Source: Enterococcus_K sp051713825 (GTDB lineage: Bacteria > Bacillota > Bacilli > Lactobacillales > Enterococcaceae). From it: a stretch of DNA of 64,000 nucleotides. Below the pieces are notes generated by a model. It was not told the origin of the DNA, did not search any database, and saw only the letters and a program-made list of their open reading frames with translations. Shown here in pieces: positions 35,127 to 43,315 of this stretch (positions within the stretch are counted from its first letter, which is position 1; each line of letters opens with the position of its first letter). The translations under genes and the position numbers were made by a program. The stretch lies in contig NZ_JBIOQR010000001.1 in assembly GCF_051713825.1 (NCBI RefSeq), forward strand, positions 2,232,001 through 2,296,000, given 5' to 3'.

Positions 35127-35153
35127 TTTTTGATGTAGATTTGATGTAGATTT
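35113..35153 (+). repeat. Three direct repeats ATGTAGATTT, candidate integrase arm sites
   Basis: Exact copies at 35113-35122, 35133-35142 and 35144-35153, the first within the last codons of int. Short direct repeats next to the core site are what arm-binding domains of tyrosine integrases recognise. Confidence 0.6.
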
Positions 35154-35182
35154 GTAGACAAACAGGGATAAATAGAGAAAAC

Positions 35183-35222
35183 AAAAAATGTCAAAACCCT
35201 TGTAAATAAAGAGTTTTGACAT
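35183..35222 (-). terminator. Terminator of ssrA
   Basis: Stem TGTCAAAAC / GTTTTGACA with an A/T loop, followed on the minus strand by TTTTTTG. It lies on the phage side of the presumed attachment site, so the prophage supplies the tmRNA terminator. Confidence 0.75.
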
Positions 35223-35249
35223 ATACTGACAAGTAGTGAAACACTACAA

Positions 35250-35277
35250 TGGAGACGGCGGGAGTCGAACCCGCGTC
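35250..35277. other. Presumed attachment core (attR-like) at the 3' end of ssrA
   Basis: The T-arm and acceptor end of the tmRNA gene is a common target of tyrosine integrases, and int lies beside it. The matching copy should be at the other prophage end, outside the window, so the exact core cannot be set. Confidence 0.5.
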
Positions 35278-35612
35278 CAAACATATTGCCACTTCAACTT
35301 CTACGCTCATAGTTATACTATTAAAGTTTCGCTTTGTTGTCTGCCGCATAACAGGCGTCGAACATCACTAGTCTGATGAGCTCCTCTAAATTTTACAGAC
35401 GGAAAAATTTAGCGTATCCCACTAAGTTTGAGACCCTTACTCGAGCACATGGGCGATACCGAGAGGATCTACGCTAACTGTTTTTAGGCAGCTAAAGCGT
35501 AAGTGTTATTATTGTTTTTAGCAGTTATATTTAACTGTAACGTTTTAGCGTAGACGTAACCTACGAAGCGCAATTCAAGCTCAACTATGCCTGTCGAATC
35601 CGTAACGTCCCC
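35250..35612 (-). ncRNA. ssrA: tmRNA
   Basis: 363 nt. The mature 5' end GGGGACGTTACGGATTCGAC and the 3' T-arm/acceptor (GGTTCGACTCCCGCC..CTCCA) pair as a 7-bp acceptor stem; the terminal CCA is not encoded. The tag frame (35522-35484) reads AKNNNNTYALAA and stop, the lactic-acid-bacterial type. It frees stalled ribosomes and marks their products for degradation. The prophage is inserted next to its 3' end and must restore the last bases for function. Confidence 0.95.
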
Positions 35613-35648
35613 GTAAAATAAAAGAAGTTACTTCATTGTTGCTAAACT

Positions 35649-35657
35649 ATTGTACCA
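35649..35657 (-). promoter_or_regulatory. ssrA promoter, extended -10
   Basis: Minus strand TGGTACAAT, about 37 nt before the mature tmRNA 5' end, leaving a short precursor leader for RNase P. No strong -35 is visible. Confidence 0.5.
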
Positions 35658-35856
35658 TAAATTCTAAACTATGTGTAGTTAATCAGCTGGCAAACCTGAA
35701 AAAATCCCCCATTTTATAGCGTTTATCCACTCATCAGCCAAACAAATCAGCCTACGTTAAAAAAAAGTGCATTCTATTTTCTACTCATTTCCCTCTATGA
35801 TAAACTGTGTTTAACGGTATGAAGATACTCCTATTTGCATCACTTTTTACATACCC

Positions 35857-35886
35857 GCACCTTGTCGACCACACAAGGTGCTTTTT
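35857..35886 (+). terminator. Strong orphan terminator
   Basis: Perfect 9-bp stem GCACCTTGT / ACAAGGTGC with a 7-nt loop followed by TTTTT. There is no plus-strand gene before it in the 300-nt gap, so it may end an unannotated small RNA. Confidence 0.7.
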
Positions 35887-35919
35887 CTATGGTCTGCGTT
35901 TTGTATCGCTTCAAGCGGT

Positions 35920-36433
35920 TTATTTGATATCTTCATCATGATAGCCCTCAAACATTTGGAATAACCTGTTAATCTCCTTCATTTCAGTTGGATACAGCTT
36001 TTTTACCACAGTATACTGATTACTTCTTCTGAGATAAGAATTGTTTATCTCCAAATCCGTTGCTTTCACAAAGAAAAAACTACAGTCTTCCTTCCCTCCA
36101 TCATAAGCATTATCCGTATATTCTCCACATTTAAGCAACAATGAGTACCATCAACTGTCTTTTTTTCATACCTAACTAATTGTGAAGCCACATAATAATC
36201 ACTAATTGAGCTGTCAAATTTTTCAAACGGCTCAGAATATATATAACGCAACAAGACACGGATCGCCTCGTGATTATTTGTCGTATAAGCTAAATCAATT
36301 AGCCATAATTCCTTGCAACTATCTTTTTCGATGCCTCGTAACACGCCTTTAGATAGTAAGTTTTATCTATGAGATTCGCTTCTAACATAGCTACCGTTTT
36401 CAATAAGTCTTCTTTTGTTAATTCGTTTATCAT
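35920..36433 (-). pseudogene. Frameshifted remnant of an unknown gene
   Basis: The ATG at 36433 (GGAGCGACAG before it) opens MINELTKEDLLKTVAMLEAN, which runs out of frame near 36320. The sense continues in a second frame (KELWLIDLAYTTNNHEAIR...VRYEKKTVDGTH) and, after about 36140, in a third (LLKCGEYTDNAYDGGKEDC ... to the stop at 35920). Each change is consistent with net loss of one base. The restored protein would be about 171 residues. No family recognised. Sequencing error is possible but two independent errors are less likely than decay. Confidence 0.7.
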
Positions 36434-36554
36434 CTGTCGCTCCTCATTTGTCTACTATTAGCTATCCCACGACTCATTATATCAAAAAAAATCAAGCAAT
36501 TTCCAACTTATGTTGAATCATTCCATTCCTAAAGGACTCGCAGATTAGCTCGTA

Positions 36555-37748
36555 TTAATCTTTATTTTTTCGATTAGCTAGCCATTCTACTATTTCATCA
36601 TTAGCCGCGTACCCACTCCCAGCTTCACAGTGCATGTCTGTCGAATGTTCACTTTTATTAAATAAAATCAATTTTTTATTTTCTGCTGGAATTTTATGGA
36701 AAAACTCTTTAGCAAGCTTACTTGGATAAAAATGTTCTTTTTCAGCCGCCAAAACTAACGTATCCGTCACTAATCTAGTGTAGGCAATTTCTTCACTCAA
36801 TTCTTGTAAGTGTACCAACAATTCATTCAAGCTAGAGGCTCCTATCACCCATTTAGCATGCTCGGCTTGCCAATTCAAGTAAGGCTGCTTTGAAATGAAA
36901 TAAGAAATCAATTTTTCCAAGACATCGGGAAAGCCTTTCGTAAGATATCTATGTAAAAAAGTAGGAATAGATGATTTAAACGACTCAATCATTGATGGGA
37001 AATAATTATATAATACAATTCTGTCATACAACTTCTGATCTAAACTAGCCGCTCTAGAAAGTAAGAGTCCGCCTAGAGAAAGGCCAATTCCTATCGTATA
37101 CTCTGAAAGTAAATAGTTCGTTTGATAGAACTCTTTCACCACAGAAGCAACTTGATTCCAATTTTTGTCAAAAGGAAGTGGATAATTGCGGATGACATCC
37201 GATTGCCCAGGTCCTTCGTAAATAATCACATCATATCCATTCTCTGTGAGATATTTTGCATTTGTAAAATATAGCTCTTCTAATAACGCATCAAATCCTC
37301 CACAAACATAAACAGTTCCTTTTGACTCGGGTGTTTGCTTTGAAAAAAAGACCGTTCTTAGTAACGCATTTTGATAGCTAACTGAATGAGTTACATAAGC
37401 CACATCTATTTTTTCCAAGCCTTTATAAAATAAGGTCACCGATTTATCATACATCGTTCGTTTACGTGAATCATGGGGATCCAAAAAAAATTCTGCTGCT
37501 TGATAGTAGCGACTGGCTCTAAGGTAAGCCTTTCCTACTACTTGTGGCTCTGTAAACAAACTCGCACGCGTCTCAAGCTTTTCTGCAAATTTTTGCCACT
37601 CTCTATGCCATGATTCATAGTTACCATCTTTAATTTTTTCCGTAACGTTGGCTACTTCCGTGAAATCTGAACCTCCTGTCGAACCATACCAAAGTAATCG
37701 ATAAGTTTCAAATTCAAATTCAAATTTCTTAAAAAAATGCTTTTTCAT
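36555..37748 (-). CDS. Alpha/beta hydrolase (FrsA-like group)
   Basis: About 397 residues. The ATG at 37748 has AGAGAGG 9 nt before it; the longer frame to 37838 would overlap the divergent gene. An all-helical N-terminal cap (residues about 30-110, RASRYYQAAEFFLDPHD) precedes the hydrolase core with GGFDALLEE, the nucleophile elbow GIGLSLGG (Ser) and a late His in NKSEHSTDMHCEAG. The cap-plus-core order resembles FrsA and dihydroxypseudooxynicotine hydrolase-type enzymes. Substrate unknown. It is divergent from an HxlR regulator that probably controls it. Confidence 0.8.
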   Translation of the reverse strand: MKKHFFKKFEFEFETYRLLWYGSTGGSDFTEVANVTEKIKDGNYESWHREWQKFAEKLETRASLFTEPQVVGKAYLRASRYYQAAEFFLDPHDSRKRTMYDKSVTLFYKGLEKIDVAYVTHSVSYQNALLRTVFFSKQTPESKGTVYVCGGFDALLEELYFTNAKYLTENGYDVIIYEGPGQSDVIRNYPLPFDKNWNQVASVVKEFYQTNYLLSEYTIGIGLSLGGLLLSRAASLDQKLYDRIVLYNYFPSMIESFKSSIPTFLHRYLTKGFPDVLEKLISYFISKQPYLNWQAEHAKWVIGASSLNELLVHLQELSEEIAYTRLVTDTLVLAAEKEHFYPSKLAKEFFHKIPAENKKLILFNKSEHSTDMHCEAGSGYAANDEIVEWLANRKNKD

Positions 37749-37831
37749 CCCGTTCATCCTCTCTTTTTCCGTTATAATTAGTCTACATAGAATAAAAAAT
37801 AAAAAAAGAAGGTACTTAGAGGTAACTAGCC

Positions 37832-38176
37832 ATGACATATATTTGCGATGAAAAAAAACATTTAAGAAACTTAGCTTCTCCGCTTTTGGGAAAGTGGATA
37901 CCCTTCATCATTTTAAACTTAGAAAACAAGGCATGCACATTCGCAGAACTGGAGCGATCAATTGAAGGAATTTCAAGAAAAGTCCTAGCAGAAAACTTGC
38001 ATTCACTCGTCAATATGGGATTACTCTCAAAAAAAGGAGCCCCTTCAACTGGACATCCTGTTGAATATTCTCTTTCTGAATTGGGTCTATCTGTACTTCC
38101 GGTATTTTATAACCTAAAAAAATGGCTTGTAGACAATGAAGAATTATTGAGGAACAATCTAGCATCTAATAAATAA
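37832..38176 (+). CDS. HxlR-family transcriptional regulator
   Basis: 114 residues. Typical HxlR winged helix: LASPLLGKWIPFIILNLE, FAELERSIEGISRKVLAENL and GLLSKKGAP..GHPVEYSLSELG. Such proteins sense reactive or toxic small molecules and control adjacent detoxification genes. The divergent hydrolase gene is the likely target; the 83-nt gap carries TATAAT-like -10 elements. Confidence 0.88.
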   Translation: MTYICDEKKHLRNLASPLLGKWIPFIILNLENKACTFAELERSIEGISRKVLAENLHSLVNMGLLSKKGAPSTGHPVEYSLSELGLSVLPVFYNLKKWLVDNEELLRNNLASNK

Positions 38177-38207
38177 ATTAACCCCTTCTACATCGTAATA
38201 AAAGAAA

Positions 38208-38276
38208 ATCATCGCAAGGCGACCTCTATTACTGAGTGGTGTTCCCACAAACAATAACCAAGGCGCTTACGATGAT
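38208..38276 (-). terminator. Long-stem terminator after the HAD phosphatase gene
   Basis: Minus-strand stem ATCATCGTAAGCG / CGCCTTGCGATGAT-like (one mismatch, long loop) followed by TTTTCTTTTATT. It also separates the convergent HxlR gene. Confidence 0.6.
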
Positions 38277-38302
38277 ACAAAAAAGTTAAACTGATAACTG
38301 GT

Positions 38303-39118
38303 TCAATAAGTGCTTTTTTCTTGAAGAGAGATTATTTTTTTGATGGTATTTAATACACCATTCTCATCATTAGATTGAGTGATAAAATTCGCGACCTTCT
38401 TTGTTTCCTCAAACCCGTTTCGCATCGCAAAACTATAGTCTGCACAGGCAAGTAACTCGATATCATTTAGGCCATCCCCAAACGCCATTGTCTCTTCATA
38501 ACTTACCCCTAAAATTTCTTGTAGCTTATTCACGGTCGTCCCTTTATGAACATTGTAGTTTGAAATATCGATCCAAGCAGCTTCCGAAGCCACTAGATAG
38601 GCTTGGTCTTTAAATTCATCAAGCTCTTTGACCGTTTCAAAGCACCGTTTATGAGCATCGAACACAGTGATTTTTACAAAATCATCGGTAATTTCTTTTA
38701 AATTATCGACGCTTTTAACAACTTGATACGATCCTCGAACAATTTTTTCTTCATCTTCTGACACAGATGATTTAATGACTGCAGCTGTAGAAGTACACGC
38801 AATAATTGTCTGATTTTCGGCGATTTTCTCCAGTTTTTCAATAATACTCAAGCCAATTTTATTCGGCAACAATGACTGATAGACAAACTCACCATTATGT
38901 TTAATCCGTGTGGCACTGTCGCCCAGAATCCATAAATCTTTTGATAACTCTGGACCAAACAATTCCTCTACCCGCTCACATTGTTTGCCTGTACAAGGCG
39001 CAAACTCAATACCTTGCACATTTAACATTTTTTTGACCTGGATATATAATTCTTTATCAAAGCTTCCCTGGCTATTTAAAAAAGTTCCGTCCATATCTGT
39101 TAAAATTAATTTGATCAT
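38303..39118 (-). CDS. Cof-type HAD sugar phosphatase
   Basis: About 271 residues from the ATG at 39118 with GGGAGGGAACACG before it. HAD motif I is LTDMDGTFLN, motif II-like PCTGKQ, motif III/IV region HKGTTVNKLQ and FGDGLNDIELL, all in normal places for the Cof/YbiV subfamily, which removes phosphate from sugar phosphates or FMN. A TTTATTAAGT box lies 40 nt upstream, shared with the divergent ROK regulator, so the gene is probably in its regulon. Confidence 0.85.
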   Translation of the reverse strand: MIKLILTDMDGTFLNSQGSFDKELYIQVKKMLNVQGIEFAPCTGKQCERVEELFGPELSKDLWILGDSATRIKHNGEFVYQSLLPNKIGLSIIEKLEKIAENQTIIACTSTAAVIKSSVSEDEEKIVRGSYQVVKSVDNLKEITDDFVKITVFDAHKRCFETVKELDEFKDQAYLVASEAAWIDISNYNVHKGTTVNKLQEILGVSYEETMAFGDGLNDIELLACADYSFAMRNGFEETKKVANFITQSNDENGVLNTIKKIISLQEKSTY

Positions 39119-39158
39119 CGTGTTCCCTCCCAAGTTCAAACCTATTTAATTAATGTTG

Positions 39159-39168
39159 TTTATTAAGT
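39159..39168 (+). promoter_or_regulatory. TTTATTAAGT box 1 (upstream of HAD gene)
   Basis: Copy of a 10-mer found upstream of three neighbouring genes; preceded at a distance of 4 nt by a partial second half TTTAATTAAT. Candidate operator of the ROK regulator. Confidence 0.55.
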
Positions 39169-39269
39169 TTATCAATTATATAAAAATAGTCAAGTCATTT
39201 TTTCTATTCTAGCGACTTTCAATAATAAGATTTACATTACCTATAAACTGACCTATACTTAATTAATCT

Positions 39270-39279
39270 ACTTAATAAA
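39270..39279 (-). promoter_or_regulatory. TTTATTAAGT box 2 (upstream of ROK gene)
   Basis: Inverse orientation copy (ACTTAATAAA on the plus strand), 15 nt before the ATG of the ROK gene, so it would allow autoregulation. A related ACTTAATTAA lies next to it. Confidence 0.55.
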
Positions 39280-39294
39280 TCTAGGAGGAATTAA

Positions 39295-40293
39295 ATGACT
39301 TCCAAAAAAAATCTCATCCGCCAAGCAAATATCGATGCAGTCACCTCTTGTATTTTTAAAAATGAACGAATGTTTGCTGCAGAAATAGTCGCTACTACAC
39401 AAATTAGCATGGTCACGGTGAATGTTTTACTCAAGGAGTTAGTTGATCAAACTATATTACTCGAGCATCCGAATGTGCAAAAAGAACTTGGGCGGCCTGC
39501 GACTCAATATGAGTTTAACTATAATTCACAAAAATCTCTCCTCTTTTCTTTTATAGAATTTGATCATCAACTTTATGTCGATATATACACGATAAATATG
39601 GGCGGAACCATTCTCTCACATAAAAAAGAGGATTTTCATGAAATCTCGCCAGAAAAGTTTCAATTATTGATTGCCGCTAATTTGAGCGATCAGACAACGA
39701 TTGACTCGATTGCCGTTTTATTTCCAGCAAAAGTAGCCAATGGTGTGATTACCTCTAGTTGGTATGAGAAGATGAATGACTGGAACGTCGAACAATTAGT
39801 CAAAGAAGTAACTGAAATTACGTGCTATTTTCAAAATGATGCCCATGTCCTAACGGTTGGTTATAGTATATTGAACCATATCAAACTATCCGAAACTATC
39901 GTCGGCGTTTATTATCCGCAAAACAGTGTCCCTGGCGTCACTATCATCGGAAATTCGACCCTTCTAGAAGGCCAAGTTTCATTAGCTGGTGAAGCCAAAT
40001 ACTTACCTTTATTTATTGAAAAAGGAAGCGCAAAAAATAGCCAAGAATTTATTGAGAATCTCAATTATCTCTTAGCCACTTACAATGCCGTCATTGCGCC
40101 CCACCGTATCATTATTTCCATTGACAATTCAATGAAAGAAGCTGTCGAGCACTCATTATCTGAAAATACCTACTTAAATAAACAAGCCAATGTCCCGATC
40201 ATTAATTACGCTGACAATATTGAGCAATCCATTGTCTATGGGCTGCATTGGATGATTTACAGAGGCACGCCTTATGATTTAGCCGTTTATTAA
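39295..40293 (+). CDS. ROK-family transcriptional regulator
   Basis: 332 residues; AGGAGGAATTAA before the ATG. The N-terminal winged helix (MFAAEIVATTQISMVTVNVL ... KELGRPATQYEFN) is that of NagC/XylR-type ROK repressors. The C-terminal part resembles the sugar-kinase-like ROK fold but I see no intact ATP or zinc motif, so it is likely a sensor without kinase activity. It is divergent from the HAD phosphatase gene; both, and the acetyltransferase gene, carry the same upstream box. Confidence 0.78.
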   Translation: MTSKKNLIRQANIDAVTSCIFKNERMFAAEIVATTQISMVTVNVLLKELVDQTILLEHPNVQKELGRPATQYEFNYNSQKSLLFSFIEFDHQLYVDIYTINMGGTILSHKKEDFHEISPEKFQLLIAANLSDQTTIDSIAVLFPAKVANGVITSSWYEKMNDWNVEQLVKEVTEITCYFQNDAHVLTVGYSILNHIKLSETIVGVYYPQNSVPGVTIIGNSTLLEGQVSLAGEAKYLPLFIEKGSAKNSQEFIENLNYLLATYNAVIAPHRIIISIDNSMKEAVEHSLSENTYLNKQANVPIINYADNIEQSIVYGLHWMIYRGTPYDLAVY

Positions 40294-40312
40294 ACAAGCA
40301 CTCGCAAAAATA

Positions 40313-40353
40313 AGAGGTTGAGACTTATAAAGTTGTCCCAACCTCTCTTTTTT
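40313..40353 (+). terminator. Terminator after the ROK gene
   Basis: AGAGGTTG / CAACCTCT stem followed by CTTTTTTT. The loop (GAGACTTATAAAGTTGTCC) resembles the hairpin at 41223, suggesting one repeated terminator family. Confidence 0.85.
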
Positions 40354-40485
40354 TGTAGACACACCCATCCTGAAATTCAAAGCGTGGAGAAGCCCTCTCA
40401 ACGTTTATTTTTTGTATGCACACTCGTCTTCATAATCTCAGTAACCTTCTTCTCAGCAAATATTTCTGTCTCCTTCGTAAAACAT

Positions 40486-41040
40486 CTAATCTTGGTCATT
40501 CATTTTTTGTTCTACTTTACACGGATTCCCTTTAGCAACACAATTATCTGGAAGACTTTCGGATACTACGCTTTCTGCTTTTACCACGGCATTTTCACCA
40601 ATAGTCACTCCTGGGTAAATCGTGACATTCGCGCCAATAACACAATTATTTTTGATTGTTACTGCCTTCGTATACATAAATTCCCCATCGTTTGGATTGA
40701 TTGATTGTTCACTTGTAAGAATGGTAACCCCCGTACCAAACAAAACATTTTCTCCAATCGAAATCTTCCCTTCGTCCAAAAAGGTACAATTGGAATGAAT
40801 CAAACAATGATCACCAATCTGAATATTTCTCCCATAACTAAAGAAAAAAGGCGGCTCAATTCTGACTTTCTTTTGAACACCGAAAATTTCTTTGAACAGA
40901 CAAAATCTTAGCACAATTTCATCTGGTTTCGTTTGGTTAAACTCCCTCATCCGATGTTCGGCAAGAAGTCGCTCTCTTGATGGGCTCTGACAGCTCTCCA
41001 AATAAGGTGCCCCTCGCTCTATTCTTTTTTTTATTTGCAT
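40486..41040 (-). CDS. Sugar O-acetyltransferase (maltose/galactoside type)
   Basis: About 184 residues from the ATG at 41040 (AGGGATGATTCT before it); an upstream in-frame ATG at 41058 is an alternative. Left-handed beta-helix hexapeptide repeats cover residues about 70-180 (FFFSYGRNIQIGDHCLI, ISIGENVLFGTGVTILT, NCVIGANVTIYPGVTIGENA), with the LacA/Maa N-terminal helix region. It moves acetyl from acetyl-CoA to a sugar hydroxyl, often on non-metabolised sugars that are then exported. A TTTATTAAGT box is at 41072. Confidence 0.85.
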   Translation of the reverse strand: MQIKKRIERGAPYLESCQSPSRERLLAEHRMREFNQTKPDEIVLRFCLFKEIFGVQKKVRIEPPFFFSYGRNIQIGDHCLIHSNCTFLDEGKISIGENVLFGTGVTILTSEQSINPNDGEFMYTKAVTIKNNCVIGANVTIYPGVTIGENAVVKAESVVSESLPDNCVAKGNPCKVEQKMNDQD

Positions 41041-41071
41041 AGAATCATCCCTAACCATTTATTTAAGTTGG

Positions 41072-41081
41072 TTTATTAAGT
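41072..41081 (+). promoter_or_regulatory. TTTATTAAGT box 3 (upstream of acetyltransferase gene)
   Basis: Third exact copy of the 10-mer, again with a related half (TTATTTAAGT) 3 nt before it. Confidence 0.55.
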
Positions 41082-41220
41082 GTTTTAATTATAGACAGAG
41101 AAGGCATACTTGTCAATTAGGAATCTAGGCCATTTGTTTAGTAACTCTGACTAATTTGAGACAATAATCATGATTTATCTATGGTTTTACCTATCTGAAG
41201 AACCCGCCTTCTAAAAAAAG

Positions 41221-41640
41221 AGCCTGAGACTGGGACACAACTTTATAAGTTATGTCCCAGTCTCAGGATCTCTTTATCCGAATAAACGGTGGGTACAGAA
41301 GCAACTCCATCTTCACTCCGCCCCATCAATTTCTAAAGGTGGAACACCTTAAGAATTGAAGGACTGCGTTCCGCTCTCAACAACTTCTACGCATGGGACA
41401 TGCTAGAGTTGAAGGTCTTCACTCCGTAAAACCACTTCGATCTCATCAATCTCTAAAGGTGAAACACCTTAAGAATTGAAGGACGTTGTTCCGCTCTCAA
41501 CAACTTCTACGCATGAGACATGCTAGAGTTGAAGGTTCTTATTGCTGTAAAACACAACAAAGTATGAGTTGATGTTGCACAGTACCTACCCGGTTCTCAG
41601 AGTTAAACACTTCTGTCCCAACCTCAAGCTGTTGTATTGA
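41221..41640. repeat. Complex intergenic repeat with tandem structured units
   Basis: The gap 41082-41700 has no gene. At 41223-41267 a long hairpin (CCTGAGACTGGGACA ... TGTCCCAGTCTCAGG) opens the element. Two tandem units of about 120-130 nt follow (about 41310-41425 and 41435-41545), about 90 percent alike by eye. Each unit holds two stems: AATTtCTAAAGGTG / CACCTTaAGAATT and CAACTTCTACGCATG / CATGCTAGAGTTG. A closing TGTCCCAACCTCAAG half lies near 41617. This looks like an enterococcal intergenic repeat or a small structured RNA family. Confidence 0.65.
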
Positions 41641-41700
41641 TTCCTTTTTTCCACACATCATAGACTAAACAGAGAGTTATCTGCCTCTTCTAATTTCCCT

Positions 41701-42351
41701 TTAGCTATGCGCGTTTTGACCATAATTGGCTGCTTTTTCCAACACGACAGCTATCTCATTCTTGCTTAACAAAGTTGGTGTACCGACACTTTTTGCATGA
41801 ATGTACAATTTAGCTAAAAATTCGATATCTGCAGCCGTTCCATACGCTTTTTCTAGGGTCTCACCTACAGCCAATACACCATGATTGCCCATCAATATTC
41901 CTTTATTGTCTGCCATCACTTGAAAAGCTTCTTCTGCAAGCGCCATAGTTCCGAATGTTTTATATTTGCAGCATCTGATTTTTTCGCCAATCAAACCAAC
42001 TAAATAATGGATAGGTGGAATTTCTTCGTTCAAACAAGCCACAGATGTTGCATATTCTGAATGTGTGTGCACAACAGAACCAATCGTCGGATGATTCTGA
42101 TAGAAAATTCGGTGTAAGTCATACTCACTCGAAGGTTTTCTTCGCCCTTCTACAATATTACCTTCTAAATCTAAAAGAACAATATCCTCAGGCAAGGTTT
42201 CCTCATAATTAAGACCACTGGGACTAATCAACATGAGCTGCTCTTCTCGTAAAAAAGTACTAATATTCCCACCCGTCCCTGTGGTTAGTTGGTCGGCTAA
42301 CATCTTCTTTCCATAAGTTACAATTTTTTCTCGTTCTATCTTATAACGCAA
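41701..42351 (-). CDS. Class II aldolase (L-fuculose-phosphate aldolase-like)
   Basis: 216 residues. Class II aldolase/adducin fold with the acid SSEYDLH (Glu near residue 74), the metal ligands HTHSEYAT (near 94-96) and a third His in GNHGVLAVG (near 155), as in FucA. It cuts a ketose 1-phosphate to DHAP and an aldehyde. It is the last gene of the regulator-HAD-aldolase group in the polyol locus; the true substrate is unknown. Confidence 0.82.
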   Translation of the reverse strand: MRYKIEREKIVTYGKKMLADQLTTGTGGNISTFLREEQLMLISPSGLNYEETLPEDIVLLDLEGNIVEGRRKPSSEYDLHRIFYQNHPTIGSVVHTHSEYATSVACLNEEIPPIHYLVGLIGEKIRCCKYKTFGTMALAEEAFQVMADNKGILMGNHGVLAVGETLEKAYGTAADIEFLAKLYIHAKSVGTPTLLSKNEIAVVLEKAANYGQNAHS

Positions 42352-42362
42352 GTCCTCACCTC

Positions 42363-43301
42363 TTAAGCTATGTTTAATAGTTCATTGGCCAAGCTCTCAT
42401 CACAGATTAATACATTGATTAAACCACCACGGATGGCTCCCAATGTTGCTTTCGCGCGTTCTTTTAAACAAACAGCACCAATACTTATAGGCGCACTTTT
42501 TAAAGACTCTAATTCTCCTGAAATTGGAAATCGGTTTTTATACAATACTTCATTCCCGCTTAAATCAAAGGCTCGTCCCATCATCGTGCCGACTGCTCCT
42601 TCATTTCTTAAAACTAGTAAATCTTGATTGTCCAAAATACCCGATGAAACAAGTGTATTATGTGCAACTTCTAAATTTCCTATTCCACCAAACGCGATAT
42701 TCATTTTTTTCCCTAATTTGATATTTTCAATAATTTGAGGTTGTGATAGAAGGGCTTCTTGTAGCATTTTTGAATCAACAAAAGCAGGTGCATTAAAGAA
42801 CTCATGATGTCCGCCAACTTTTTGAGCCAATCGAAAAACCAACTCATTTCCATCTTTGGATTCACCTTCTGATCCTAAGCTACCATTTAGCTGAACAACT
42901 TTCATGTCACTCATTTTTATTTTGGGAAAATTACTCACCATTTTTTCTACTGCATTCCCCCATGAAATCCCTAAAATAGAAGTTTCTGTTAAAATGCTAC
43001 ATAAATAATCTGCAGAGGCTTTTCCAACATTTTCCATATTATAATTGTACTCACCTAAATCTTTTACAACAATCACATCTTTGAGTTGAAACATTTCTTG
43101 CAGCTGACTCATTAAACGATTATTTCGTTCAAATGGGGCTTCAATAGAAATTTTAACAATCTCTTTTTCCCGAGCTTCTTCCAAAATTCTAGAAATTGAG
43201 GGACGTGAAATACCCATTCTTTTGGCAATTTCACTTTGGTTTACTCTGTCTAAATAGTATAGTTCTGCGACCTTTAATAGTGTGGAAATATCGTATGCCA
43301 T
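42363..43301 (-). CDS. SorC-family transcriptional regulator
   Basis: About 312 residues from an ATG at 43301, 6 nt after GGAGG. The N-terminal helix-turn-helix (NQSEIAKRMGISRPSISRIL) and the C-terminal sugar-phosphate-binding domain (ILGISWGNAVEKMV, LNGSLGSEG, GGIGNLE, GRAFDLSGNEV, TLGAIRGGLINVLI) are typical of SorC/DeoR-type sugar regulators. It probably senses the phosphorylated sugar of the adjacent PTS pathway and acts at the divergent promoters near 47.6 kb. Confidence 0.88.
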   Translation of the reverse strand: MAYDISTLLKVAELYYLDRVNQSEIAKRMGISRPSISRILEEAREKEIVKISIEAPFERNNRLMSQLQEMFQLKDVIVVKDLGEYNYNMENVGKASADYLCSILTETSILGISWGNAVEKMVSNFPKIKMSDMKVVQLNGSLGSEGESKDGNELVFRLAQKVGGHHEFFNAPAFVDSKMLQEALLSQPQIIENIKLGKKMNIAFGGIGNLEVAHNTLVSSGILDNQDLLVLRNEGAVGTMMGRAFDLSGNEVLYKNRFPISGELESLKSAPISIGAVCLKERAKATLGAIRGGLINVLICDESLANELLNIA

Positions 43302-43315
43302 CATTTTCCTCCGAA

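Larger units (their letters stand above)
35613..35919. other. Non-coding gap upstream of ssrA
   Basis: 307 nt with no ORF of quality. It contains the ssrA promoter at its left and a strong isolated plus-strand terminator at 35857-35886. Confidence 0.6.

Noticed and set aside
40318..40704. Plus-strand frame opposite the acetyltransferase gene
   Set aside because: Begins inside the ROK terminator and overlaps a well-supported gene.
41221..41640. Possible CRISPR array
   Set aside because: Only two units of about 120 nt with internal stems, no short constant repeat with variable spacers, and no cas genes.
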